Below, piece by piece: positions 8,449 to 16,206 of a stretch of DNA of 64,000 nt. Source of the stretch: CAZLFQ01 sp964558975 (GTDB lineage: Bacteria > Pseudomonadota > Alphaproteobacteria > Rickettsiales > Midichloriaceae); assembly GCA_964558975.1 (NCBI GenBank), contig CAZLFQ010000003.1, forward strand, positions 1 to 64,000, read 5' to 3'. The notes beneath the pieces were generated by a model. It saw only the letters and a program-made list of their open reading frames with translations, was not told the origin of the DNA and ran no database searches. Positions within the stretch are counted from its first letter, which is position 1; every line of letters begins with the position of its first letter. Both the position numbers and the translations under genes were made by a program.

Positions 8449-9072
8449 TTATAAAATCTCTGCAGTTGAATCAAATAACTCTTTATGTCCAAAAGAATCC
8501 CCTATGTTTTGGTAAACATAGGCTTTTTTCATTCCATTTGGCAATAAAATTGCGCAAACTAATCTGCCGTATGTGGCGAGTTGCGCTAATAATAATTTTG
8601 GTTCGCTTCGCAAACAGCCATTGACGAAAATTGCCTCAAACGGCGCGTTTTTAGGATCTCCATTTAATAATTCTGCAGTTTTAATTACTGCGTTATCGAT
8701 GTGCAAATGCATCAGTGCATTTACAGCTTTTGTAGCTAAGTGAGAATTAGGCTCAATTCCAACTACTTGAGATGCTAATTTAGAAAGTAGTGTTGTTGAA
8801 TACCCAGTGCCACATCCTATGTCTAAAACACGCTCATCTCCTGTTAATTCAAGAGCTTGCAACATTAATGCTAGTTCTTCAGGCTTTAGCATGAATCGGC
8901 CTTCGCCTACAGGAAGTTTCGCATCTGTATACGCTACAGATTGCCACTGTCCTTCCAAAAATTGATGTTTTGGAACTTCATTGAGTGCCTGTAGTATTTT
9001 TTCATCATGTACTCTAACAGGCATAACCTGATTGGTAACCATGTTTTTGCGGGCTAATTGGTATGATTCCAT
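8449..9072 (-). CDS. Protein-L-isoaspartate O-methyltransferase family protein
   Basis: 207 residues. The SAM-binding motif VLDIGCGTGYSTTLLS (about 80-95) and the preceding PVGEGRFMLKPEELALMLQAL segment are those of the Pcm family, which repairs isoaspartyl residues. The C-terminal part (GRLVCAILLPNG...) is shorter than in E. coli Pcm and lacks a clear match to the usual PYD/LVAPVG region, so substrate specificity is uncertain; many alphaproteobacteria have such a Pcm-like protein. First gene of a two-gene unit with rph. Confidence 0.85.
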   Translation of the reverse strand: MESYQLARKNMVTNQVMPVRVHDEKILQALNEVPKHQFLEGQWQSVAYTDAKLPVGEGRFMLKPEELALMLQALELTGDERVLDIGCGTGYSTTLLSKLASQVVGIEPNSHLATKAVNALMHLHIDNAVIKTAELLNGDPKNAPFEAIFVNGCLRSEPKLLLAQLATYGRLVCAILLPNGMKKAYVYQNIGDSFGHKELFDSTAEIL

Positions 9073-9159
9073 GTTATTAACTATTTAATAAATCTAAATT
9101 GTAATATTGCCCCAATGCTTGAATTTTGCAAGGAAATTTAGAGGAAATACGCTTTGGAA

Positions 9160-9176
9160 TTAACCGTTTTTTAACC
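9160..9176 (+). promoter_or_regulatory. CtrA-like box upstream of the C58-ankyrin gene
   Basis: TTAACC (9160-9165) and TTAACC (9171-9176) with exactly seven bases between the TTAA cores. Both half-sites carry the CC extension found in the best Caulobacter CtrA sites. It lies about 50 bases before the TTG start at 9225. No clean -10 could be fixed; TAATAC (9192-9197) is a candidate. Confidence 0.62.
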
Positions 9177-9224
9177 AATTACTGGCAAAATTAATACTAG
9201 GTTTAAGGTATTAAGGGAGATGCT

Positions 9225-11261
9225 TTGATTAGTAATAGAGAAGATAGAGAGAAAGCCATAGCAGATGTGGAGAAATTATTTCAATACAACCCATTTGACC
9301 AAAGCGATTTTAGAAAAAAAGAGAATGACACTAAAGCAGCTTATTTGGCTGATGCAGGAAATTGCTTTGGTATAGGCGTTGAGTACGCAAGAAGAGTTAT
9401 AAATGGTGCAGATAGGCCAAAGCAAAAAAGCACAATTGAGAAGCTTAGTAATTCTCATCTTAAAAAAAATAGTAATTTAGCATATAGAATTGCGCTCTAC
9501 CAAACGCAGGTTCAGACTCACCTATACAAAAATAAAGAAAAATATCAAATAGAAATTGATACCAAAGATGTAGATAACTTTTTTGATAAATTGATTTCTA
9601 GACTTAATCAAAGCAACGTCCAAGGTTTGACCTCGAGAGTGAGTGGTAAGGGCGGACATACGTTTCTTTTTAGAAAAGAGGGGGATGACTATATTATTTT
9701 TGATTCAAATTTTGGAGAGTTTAAAACCAGAGATAAAGATGATTTAAAAAATGCTTTCGTAACAATGAGAAAATATTATAGCTTTTCAGATGTGGATTTC
9801 TCCAATGTTGATTTGTACGACCTTAGGCAACTAGTTGAGGATTTAGGACTTGCTCGAAAAAGCCGTGATAATAAAGATAGCACTTACAAAATTCCAGAAA
9901 AAATAACACTTATAAATGCTAGATATGAAACAGTAAAAACTTTATTTGATAATTCTACTCCAGAACAGATTAAGCAATTAATGAGTGACACTGGTAAGAC
10001 TGCATTATTACTTGCTACTATAAAAGGTGAGGTGCAATTAGTAGAGCTACTTCTTGATAATGGCGCTCAATTTTCTTGGAGTAACATGATTCTAGCCGCA
10101 GAGAATGGGCGTAAGGATGTAATTGAAGTGGTTGTTAATAGGGGGTATTCCATAGAAAAGGATGACAAATTGGATATGATTCGTAGAGTAGTAAGCAAAG
10201 GGCAAGTAGAGGTATTCAAATATTTATTTGATGATAAGATTGAACTTAATGAGTTGTTTTATAAGGATGCTGAGCCTGATCAAAAGTTTATTCAGTCCTT
10301 TATACTAATGGCACTTAAAGCTAAGCAATACGAGATTGTAAATAGTTTGCTTGATAGTTTTGAAATTCAAAATAAGTCAGAATATCTACCTATTTTAGAT
10401 AAGGTTTTAAAGCTAAGCGACGACATCCCAGTTGATATATTTGAGAAAATTATCAATAACTTAATTGATAAGGGGGCCGAGGTATTTATGCTTCAGTTTT
10501 TGCCAGATGCCAATTTTAACATTGAAACTCCATTGATGCATGTTATAAGGCGTTGCGGAGATTCAACCGTTCAAAAATTTATAGATGCTGGAGCTTCTCT
10601 TGGAGACTTCAATAAAGATGCAACCGATTCGCCTCTGAGCTATGCAGCAATGTATGGTAGAACTGCAGTAATTCAAATGTTTTTTGATGGTGGTGAGGAT
10701 ATTGATCTAAGAGAATTTCAGCGAGGCTATGTATTATATAAAGCTACTGCTATTGCGGTAATGTATGGTCAATTTGAGAGCTTTTATAAATTAGTCAGTT
10801 TAGGAGCGACGTTAGATAGTGAGCATATAGATTTGTATTTTTCTACAGCGGTAGATTATAAAAATGTGGAGCTGCTTTCAAAGTTGATTGAATTAGGTGC
10901 GGATGTGAATGTCGCATTGTATGGTGGAAGAACGGCTTTAAATAGGTCGGTAGAGTTAGGGCATGTTGAGATGACAAAAAAACTACTTGAAGCAGGGGCA
11001 GATGTCTCAACGTTAAAAGAGGAGGATATAAAAAAAGCGTCTCCAGAGATTCAAGCGCTTATCTCAGATCATAAAGCTAAGTTTGTTGAGCAAGAAACGT
11101 CAGGTGCAGATAAGAAGAAACTGGGGCATGTGGATAGGCTTGTTGCATATCATCAGGGAAGAATTGACGAGCAGCGAGTAGAAAAACCTAAGAAAAGAGA
11201 TAGTCATACTGCTAGAGTGACAGAATCCAAATCCACCGAAGGCGTTAAATCAAGACAATGA
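9225..11261 (+). CDS. C58-type (YopT-like) cysteine protease domain fused to ankyrin repeats, candidate effector
   Basis: 678 residues. The start is a TTG at 9225 with AAGGGAG five bases upstream; the nearby ATG (9220) is out of frame and meets a stop at once. Residues about 35-215 carry a papain-like triad pattern: GNCFGIG with Cys47, GGHTFLF with His145, and FDSNFGEF with Asp160. This matches the C58 family (YopT, AvrPphB), in which the Asp lies 15-16 residues after the His inside a FDPN-x-G context. From about residue 240 to 620 follow ankyrin-like repeats (TALLLATIKGEVQLVELLLDNG; TALNRSVELGHVEMTKKLL). The tail is basic and polar, ending GVKSRQ. No signal peptide. A monocistronic gene behind a CtrA-like box. 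Cleavage of a host protein is inferred from the family. Confidence 0.85.
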   Translation: MISNREDREKAIADVEKLFQYNPFDQSDFRKKENDTKAAYLADAGNCFGIGVEYARRVINGADRPKQKSTIEKLSNSHLKKNSNLAYRIALYQTQVQTHLYKNKEKYQIEIDTKDVDNFFDKLISRLNQSNVQGLTSRVSGKGGHTFLFRKEGDDYIIFDSNFGEFKTRDKDDLKNAFVTMRKYYSFSDVDFSNVDLYDLRQLVEDLGLARKSRDNKDSTYKIPEKITLINARYETVKTLFDNSTPEQIKQLMSDTGKTALLLATIKGEVQLVELLLDNGAQFSWSNMILAAENGRKDVIEVVVNRGYSIEKDDKLDMIRRVVSKGQVEVFKYLFDDKIELNELFYKDAEPDQKFIQSFILMALKAKQYEIVNSLLDSFEIQNKSEYLPILDKVLKLSDDIPVDIFEKIINNLIDKGAEVFMLQFLPDANFNIETPLMHVIRRCGDSTVQKFIDAGASLGDFNKDATDSPLSYAAMYGRTAVIQMFFDGGEDIDLREFQRGYVLYKATAIAVMYGQFESFYKLVSLGATLDSEHIDLYFSTAVDYKNVELLSKLIELGADVNVALYGGRTALNRSVELGHVEMTKKLLEAGADVSTLKEEDIKKASPEIQALISDHKAKFVEQETSGADKKKLGHVDRLVAYHQGRIDEQRVEKPKKRDSHTARVTESKSTEGVKSRQ

Positions 11262-11370
11262 TAAAGCAGCTTAGTATATCAAGGATTGGGAAAGAAGTTA
11301 AGAATGCAATATAGTCTTGATAACTACCATAACTTGTGATAATTCTACGCCCAAAGAAATAGAAGATGTT

Positions 11371-11922
11371 ATGGCTACGCAGGATATTTTAGCAATTAGA
11401 TATTGTGAAGCGGTTTTTCGTGCAGCGCTGGAAGCCAAGGCGCTTGAGCAAGTTGAAGCAGATTTTTTTACACTGGAATCGACCCTGCACGCTAACTCGA
11501 AAAATAAATATCTCCTAATTGGCAAGGTTGTTCCAAAGAGAATCAAGGAAAAATTTTGGGATAACATTGTTGAAAGCAATAAATTTAATAAGCTTACAAA
11601 CAATTTTGTAAAGACATTGGTTGCACATAATCGGTTAGATATCTTACCTAAGGTGATAGCAAATTTTCATCATAAAGTAAGGGATAAAAAGGGTGTCTTA
11701 ACTGCCCACGTCACAACTGCAACTGAGCTAGATAAAGATGCGATTAAGGCAATTGCAAGCGATCTCAAAATAGTGTTTGGCAAAGAGATTGAAGTGAAGT
11801 CAAAAGTAAGAAAAAGAATAATTGGTGGAATTATTGTGAGAGTAGGGTCAAAGATGATTGATTACTCTATCAACACCAGACTAGAAAAAATGAAACAAAT
11901 AATGCAATCAGTAAGATTTTAA
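11371..11922 (+). CDS. atpH: ATP synthase F1 subunit delta
   Basis: 183 residues from the ATG at 11371 (MATQDILAIRYCEAVF). An upstream in-frame TTG at 11317 would add 18 residues not typical of the family, so I prefer the ATG. Delta forms part of the peripheral stalk holding F1 to the membrane sector. The C-terminal FGKEIEVKSKVRKRIIGGIIVRVGSKMIDYSI is the diagnostic delta/OSCP motif. First of atpH-atpA-atpG; 14 bases separate it from atpA. Confidence 0.95.
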   Translation: MATQDILAIRYCEAVFRAALEAKALEQVEADFFTLESTLHANSKNKYLLIGKVVPKRIKEKFWDNIVESNKFNKLTNNFVKTLVAHNRLDILPKVIANFHHKVRDKKGVLTAHVTTATELDKDAIKAIASDLKIVFGKEIEVKSKVRKRIIGGIIVRVGSKMIDYSINTRLEKMKQIMQSVRF

Positions 11923-11936
11923 TTAAGGAGATGTAG

Positions 11937-13483
11937 ATGGCAGTGCAAATTAGAGCAACTGAAATATCAGAAATTTTAACTAAAGAGATAGCAAATTTTA
12001 ATGCTGAAACAGAGTTAAATGAAGTAGGGCAGGTAGTTAAAGTATCTGATGGTGTTGCTATTGCTTATGGCTTGGATAATGTGCAAGCAGGCGAGATGGT
12101 GGAGTTTGAAGGTGGAATCAAAGGAATGGTTCTTAACCTAGAAGAAGATAGTGTTGGTATAGTTATATTTGGTAACGACAGAGATGTTAAAGAAGGTAAT
12201 ACTGTTAAGCGTACCAAGAAGATTGTTGAAGTTCCAGTTGGGAAAGGTTTGTTAGGACGTGTAGTTGATGGTCTTGGTAATCCGATCGATGGAAAAGGTG
12301 CATTAAAAAATGTAAAATATTCACGCGTAGAGATTAAAGCTCCTGGAATCGTGAAACGTAAATCAGTACATGAGCCAGTTCAAACAGGCATTAAAGCAAT
12401 TGATAGCTTGATCCCAGTTGGGCGTGGACAGCGTGAGTTGATAATTGGTGACCGCCAGACAGGTAAAACAGCGATTGCGATTGATACAATCCTAAATCAA
12501 AAACAAGCTTTCTTAGACAAAGATGAGCAAAGAACACTTTATTGTATTTATGTTGCGATTGGTCAAAAGAGATCTTCAGTAGCAAAGATTGTTAAAAAGT
12601 TAGAAGAAGAAGGCGCTATGGATTACTCAATAGTAGTTTGCGCTAGTGCATCTGACCCAGCTCCATTGCAATTCTTAGCGCCATATACTGGTTGTACAAT
12701 GGGCGAGTATTTCAGAGATAATGCAATGCATTCATTGATTGTATACGATGATTTATCAAAGCATGCTGTGGCGTATAGACAGATGTCGTTACTACTTCGT
12801 CGTCCACCTGGGCGTGAAGCGTATCCTGGTGACGTTTTCTATTTGCACTCAAGATTACTTGAGCGTGCAGCGAAAATGTCTGATGAAATGGGTGCGGGCT
12901 CACTTACAGCTCTTCCGATTATTGAGACTCAAGCTGGTGACGTTTCTGCATACATTCCAACAAACGTAATTTCAATTACCGATGGTCAAATTTTCTTAGA
13001 ATCAGAGCTNNNNNNNNNNTGTTCTACAAAGGTATTCGGCCTGCGCTTAACGTTGGTATTTCTGTAAGCCGTGTTGGTTCTGCTGCTCAGATCAAAGGAA
13101 TGAAGCAGGTTGCTGGTTCAATTAAGTTGGAATTAGCGCAATATCGTGAGATGGAATCATTCGCACAATTTGGTTCGGATTTAGATGCATCAACACAAAA
13201 CTTGCTTGCTCGCGGTGCAAGATTAACTGAACTTTTAAAACAGCCTCAGTACTCGCCATTAGCTGTAGAAGAACAAATTATTGTTATATTCGCTGGTGTT
13301 AAAGGGTATCTTGATAAAGTTAATGTCAAAGACATTAAACGTTTTGAAAATGAGTTTTTAAGAGAGATGCGTAAGAAGCATAAAAAGCTTGTTGAGAAAA
13401 TTAAATCTGAAGAGAAGATTAGTGATGATTCTGAGAAAGAATTGCACAAAATATTAGCACAATTTTCTAAGGTATTTGCGTAA
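11937..13483 (+). CDS. atpA: ATP synthase F1 subunit alpha (interrupted by an assembly gap)
   Basis: The catalytic-head alpha subunit. Walker A is GDRQTGKTAIAID (near residue 170) and the alpha signature PPGREAYPGDVFYLHSRLLERAAK is present. Ten N at 13010-13019 break the frame: before the gap the text ends ITDGQIFLESEL, after it FYKGIRPALNVGISVSRVGSAAQ. Comparison with E. coli AtpA shows no residues missing. Joining GAGCT and TGTTCTAC with a one-base overlap restores the frame and gives 511 residues, the usual size. The apparent truncation at 13067 is therefore an artefact. It overlaps atpG by one base (TAATG). Confidence 0.95.
13010..13019. other. Assembly gap (10 N) inside atpA
   Basis: Ten N in a row. 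The true distance must be 2 modulo 3 to keep atpA in frame; minus one (a one-base contig overlap) satisfies this and matches the protein alignment. The N run looks like a fixed-length scaffold spacer. Confidence 0.9.
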
Positions 13484-14355
13484 TGCCTTCGCTCAAAAGT
13501 TTAAAAGTTAGAATCAAAAGCGTTCGTTCTACACAGAAAATTACGAAGGCTATGAAGATGGTTGCTGCTTCAAAACTTAAGCATGCGCGAGAAAGAGCTG
13601 AAGCTGCTGCGCCTTACGCAGACAAGATGGCAAAAATTGTAATGTCTCTTGCTGCCAATGCAGAACAGCCTTTACCTGGACAAGTTTCGTTGCTAACAGG
13701 TACTGGCAAAAATAATACACATTTGGTTGTTGTGGTCACTTCTGATAGAGGGTTGTGTGGTGCATTTAACTCTTCAATACTTAAAGCTTCACGTAAAAAA
13801 ATTGATTCCCTTCTTGCCTCTGGGAAAGAAGTTAAAGTTATTTGCTTGGGCAAAAAAGGTTTTGATCTTTTAAAAGGCCAGTATGGTTCTAAGATTATCA
13901 TGCACAAAGATGGTATCGGTAAAAAAGGTGTGAAATTTACAGAAGCCCACGAAATTGCTGAGAAGATTTTAGAATTGTTCGAGACAAAACAATTTGACGT
14001 TTGTAATATAATTTTCAATAAATTCAAATCGGTGATCTCGCAGATTGTTACAGATCAGCAAATTATTCCTTTAGAGGTTGTTGAGCAGAGTAACGCTGCT
14101 GTTGCATATGACTATGAGCCTGAAGAAAAAGAAATTTTAGAGCAATTGTTGCCAAAAAATATTGCAGTTCAAGCATATAGAGCACTACTTGAAAGTAGTG
14201 CAAGTGAGCAAGGTGCTAGAATGAGTGCGATGGATAGTGCGACAAGAAACTCTGGTGAAATGATTAAGAAGTTGAACCTTCAGTACAACAGAACCCGCCA
14301 AGCTTATATTACCAAAGAGCTTATCGAGATTATTTCGGGTGCCGAAGCGGTTTAA
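13483..14355 (+). CDS. atpG: ATP synthase F1 subunit gamma
   Basis: 290 residues, standard length. Gamma is the rotating central stalk. The N-terminal LKSLKVRIKSVRSTQKITKAMKMVAASKLK and the C-terminal SASEQGARMSAMDSATRNSGEMIKKL..YNRTRQAYITKELIEIISGAEA are family signatures. It overlaps the atpA stop by one base. The usual next genes atpD and atpC do not follow; the next gene is a small unknown protein, so the F1 operon is split in this genome. Confidence 0.97.
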   Translation: MPSLKSLKVRIKSVRSTQKITKAMKMVAASKLKHARERAEAAAPYADKMAKIVMSLAANAEQPLPGQVSLLTGTGKNNTHLVVVVTSDRGLCGAFNSSILKASRKKIDSLLASGKEVKVICLGKKGFDLLKGQYGSKIIMHKDGIGKKGVKFTEAHEIAEKILELFETKQFDVCNIIFNKFKSVISQIVTDQQIIPLEVVEQSNAAVAYDYEPEEKEILEQLLPKNIAVQAYRALLESSASEQGARMSAMDSATRNSGEMIKKLNLQYNRTRQAYITKELIEIISGAEAV

Positions 14356-14392
14356 TGCTATTTAATCTCAGTATTGTAGAAAATTACCGATC

Positions 14393-14408
14393 TTAACAGA
14401 TATTTAAC
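14393..14408 (+). promoter_or_regulatory. CtrA-like box upstream of the small gene at 14476
   Basis: TTAAC (14393-14397) and TTAAC (14404-14408), seven bases between the TTAA cores. It lies in the atpG-14476 gap. A TATAAT at 14441-14446 follows about 30 bases later and probably is the -10 element of the small gene. Confidence 0.55.
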
Positions 14409-14475
14409 ATAATTTCACTAACTGCTGGCGTTTTTTTTGTTATAATTGCTTTTGTTAACTTATTATGGCAATGAT

Positions 14476-14781
14476 ATGTATGTAGTATCTGATAGACTGC
14501 ACGAAAATTTTAAAAATGACTTAAATTCAGTAGATTGTTCAGACAATCATGGAATGTCCCAGTTAATTTCAGTTGTTGAGAAGTTTGTAAACTCAGCACA
14601 AAGCGAAGTAAGTGCTTTGCACGGTGAAAACAAAATTATCTTAGAAACCGTAATAGACCAAGTTAAAGTTGGTCTAAATCGAATGAAGAATAGTGTTGTT
14701 GATATGGCTGATTTTTCTTCAGAAGAAGTAATATTACATTGTAATTCAGTAAAAGATATTATAATAGATTGGGCTCAATAA
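14476..14781 (+). CDS. Small uncharacterised helical protein
   Basis: 101 residues from the ATG at 14476. An in-frame TTG at 14446 overlaps the TATAAT box, so the shorter form is chosen. The protein looks all-helical and acidic (VEKFVNSAQSEVSALHGENKIILETVIDQVKVGLNRMKNSV), with no membrane segment or signal peptide. There is a loose resemblance to phasin or DUF883/ElaB-like helical proteins but no membrane anchor, so no function is assigned. It has its own promoter with a CtrA-like box and its own terminator, so it is an independent, probably regulated unit. Confidence 0.65.
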   Translation: MYVVSDRLHENFKNDLNSVDCSDNHGMSQLISVVEKFVNSAQSEVSALHGENKIILETVIDQVKVGLNRMKNSVVDMADFSSEEVILHCNSVKDIIIDWAQ

Positions 14782-14804
14782 TAGCTCATAGTTAAGTGAT
14801 ATTT

Positions 14805-14838
14805 AAAAAAGCATGCCCCTAAACTGGCGTGCTTTTTT
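14805..14838 (+). terminator. Rho-independent terminator
   Basis: AAAAAAGCATGCC (14805-14817) pairs with GGCGTGCTTTTTT (14826-14838) with one G-T pair and an 8-base loop. It lies 23 bases after the stop of the small gene. Confidence 0.9.
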
Positions 14839-14902
14839 GTTTTGGTTGTCACAAAAGTAAATTAATCATATTATCCATTTGTAATGTACTTGGAGAATAT
14901 CG

Positions 14903-15277
14903 ATGGCATATGATAAGGATAATATTTTCGCGCGAATAATTCGTGGTGAATTACCTGCTAACAAAGTGTATGAAGATGACAATGTATTGGCGATTAATGA
15001 CATTCATCCTTCTGCACCAATCCACGTTTTAGTAATGCCAAAAGAGAAATATATTTCTTTCGATGATTTTGCAGCAAAAGCTAAGCCAGAAGTAGTGGCT
15101 AATTTTTTCAAAAAAGTGCAGGAGATTGCTAAGAAACTAGGTGTTCATAAAACTGGCTATAGACTTATTTCAAATCATGGTTCTGATGCAATGCAAACAG
15201 TTCCTCATTTCCATATGCATCTTTTAGGCCAGAGAATGATGGGACCATTGGTTTCGGGTGACACGTACCACAGATAA
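14903..15277 (+). CDS. HIT family nucleotide-binding hydrolase (HINT-like)
   Basis: 124 residues. The catalytic histidine triad is visible as HFHMHLLG near the C-terminus, preceded by the conserved FARIIRGELPANKVYEDD start and HPSAPIHVLVMPKEKY. HINT proteins hydrolyse adenosine phosphoramidates and AMP-lysine-like compounds; the physiological substrate in bacteria is unclear. The gene is followed after two bases by the acyltransferase, so they are likely co-transcribed. Confidence 0.95.
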   Translation: MAYDKDNIFARIIRGELPANKVYEDDNVLAINDIHPSAPIHVLVMPKEKYISFDDFAAKAKPEVVANFFKKVQEIAKKLGVHKTGYRLISNHGSDAMQTVPHFHMHLLGQRMMGPLVSGDTYHR

Positions 15278-15279
15278 TC

Positions 15280-16128
15280 ATGAAAAGACTCCGACACATT
15301 TTGGAAGCTGGAATATTAATTCCTCTTTTTAGTATATTGAGAATACTGCCAATTGATTTTAGTTCTAAAATAGTGGGCTGTTTGGCGAGAATGCTTGGCC
15401 GATTTATAAATGCTAACACAACTGCTTTTAAAAACCTTAAATTAATTTTCCCAGAAAAATCAGATAAAGAAATAAAAAGCATATTAAAAGATATGTGGGA
15501 AAATTTAGGCAGAATGGTTGGTGAGCTGCCTCATATAAATTCCATGAGTCATAAAGAATTCAAGAGGAGAGTAAGAGTAATCAATCCTCCAAAAAAAACT
15601 AATAAGGCCACATTATACGTGACATCACATTATGGAAATTTTGAAATAGCGGCTCGAATCTTTAACGAAGTAGACGTGCCAGTAAACTTAGTTTATAGAA
15701 CTGCTAATAATCCATATGTGGATTCATTGATCAATAGATTGCGTTCAACTTTTGGCGCAAAGCTTATAACTAAAGGTGTGGCAGGCGTTAGAAAGATTTT
15801 GGAGGCCTTAGAGCGCAATGAATCTGTTGCATTGATGATTGACCAAAGAACAAACACAGGAATTGATGTCCCTTTTATGGGTGTTCCAGCAAAAACTACG
15901 CAATTGCCAGCCAATTTAGCACTCAAGTATGGCATACCTGTAATCTTTTTTAGGATGAGTAGAATAAAAGGTGCATATTTCGAGGTTGAATTCTCAAACC
16001 CAGTGCACTATGTAAAGCCTATGAAAGCCGCAGAAACTATGGAAGATATGGGCTCTAAAGTCGCTGAATGGATAAAAAAAAATCCTAAACAGTGGTTTTG
16101 GGTTCACAAACGCTGGGGAAAGTTATAG
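15280..16128 (+). CDS. Lipid A biosynthesis acyltransferase (LpxL/HtrB family)
   Basis: 282 residues with an N-terminal membrane-anchoring hydrophobic helix (about 10-30). The acyltransferase motif H-x4-E is present as HYGNFE (about residue 115), followed by VYRTANNPYVD and MIDQRTNTGIDVPFMG, all typical of late acyltransferases that add secondary acyl chains to Kdo2-lipid IVA. It shows that this organism makes acylated lipid A, consistent with KdsD and LptC in the window. Slightly shorter than E. coli LpxL. Which acyl position it serves cannot be told. Confidence 0.93.
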   Translation: MKRLRHILEAGILIPLFSILRILPIDFSSKIVGCLARMLGRFINANTTAFKNLKLIFPEKSDKEIKSILKDMWENLGRMVGELPHINSMSHKEFKRRVRVINPPKKTNKATLYVTSHYGNFEIAARIFNEVDVPVNLVYRTANNPYVDSLINRLRSTFGAKLITKGVAGVRKILEALERNESVALMIDQRTNTGIDVPFMGVPAKTTQLPANLALKYGIPVIFFRMSRIKGAYFEVEFSNPVHYVKPMKAAETMEDMGSKVAEWIKKNPKQWFWVHKRWGKL

Positions 16129-16135
16129 GATAAAA

Positions 16136-16162
16136 TTAACTATATATTAATCATCTGTTAAC
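16136..16162 (+). promoter_or_regulatory. Triple CtrA-like half-sites upstream of the type I secretion genes
   Basis: Three TTAA elements at 16136-16139, 16147-16150 and 16158-16161, each separated by exactly seven bases, so two overlapping TTAA-N7-TTAA boxes in register (11-base period). The last is TTAAC. TATACA at 16183-16188 could be the -10, with the ATG at 16207. The phasing makes chance less likely than for a single box in AT-rich DNA. Confidence 0.6.
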
Positions 16163-16206
16163 TAATTAGTGTTATAAATTAGTATACAGAAAAGGGCAGA
16201 ATTTAT

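Noticed and set aside
11937..13067. Truncated atpA ending at 13067 and a separate frame from 13100
   Set aside because: The break is caused by the ten N; both parts belong to one intact alpha subunit.
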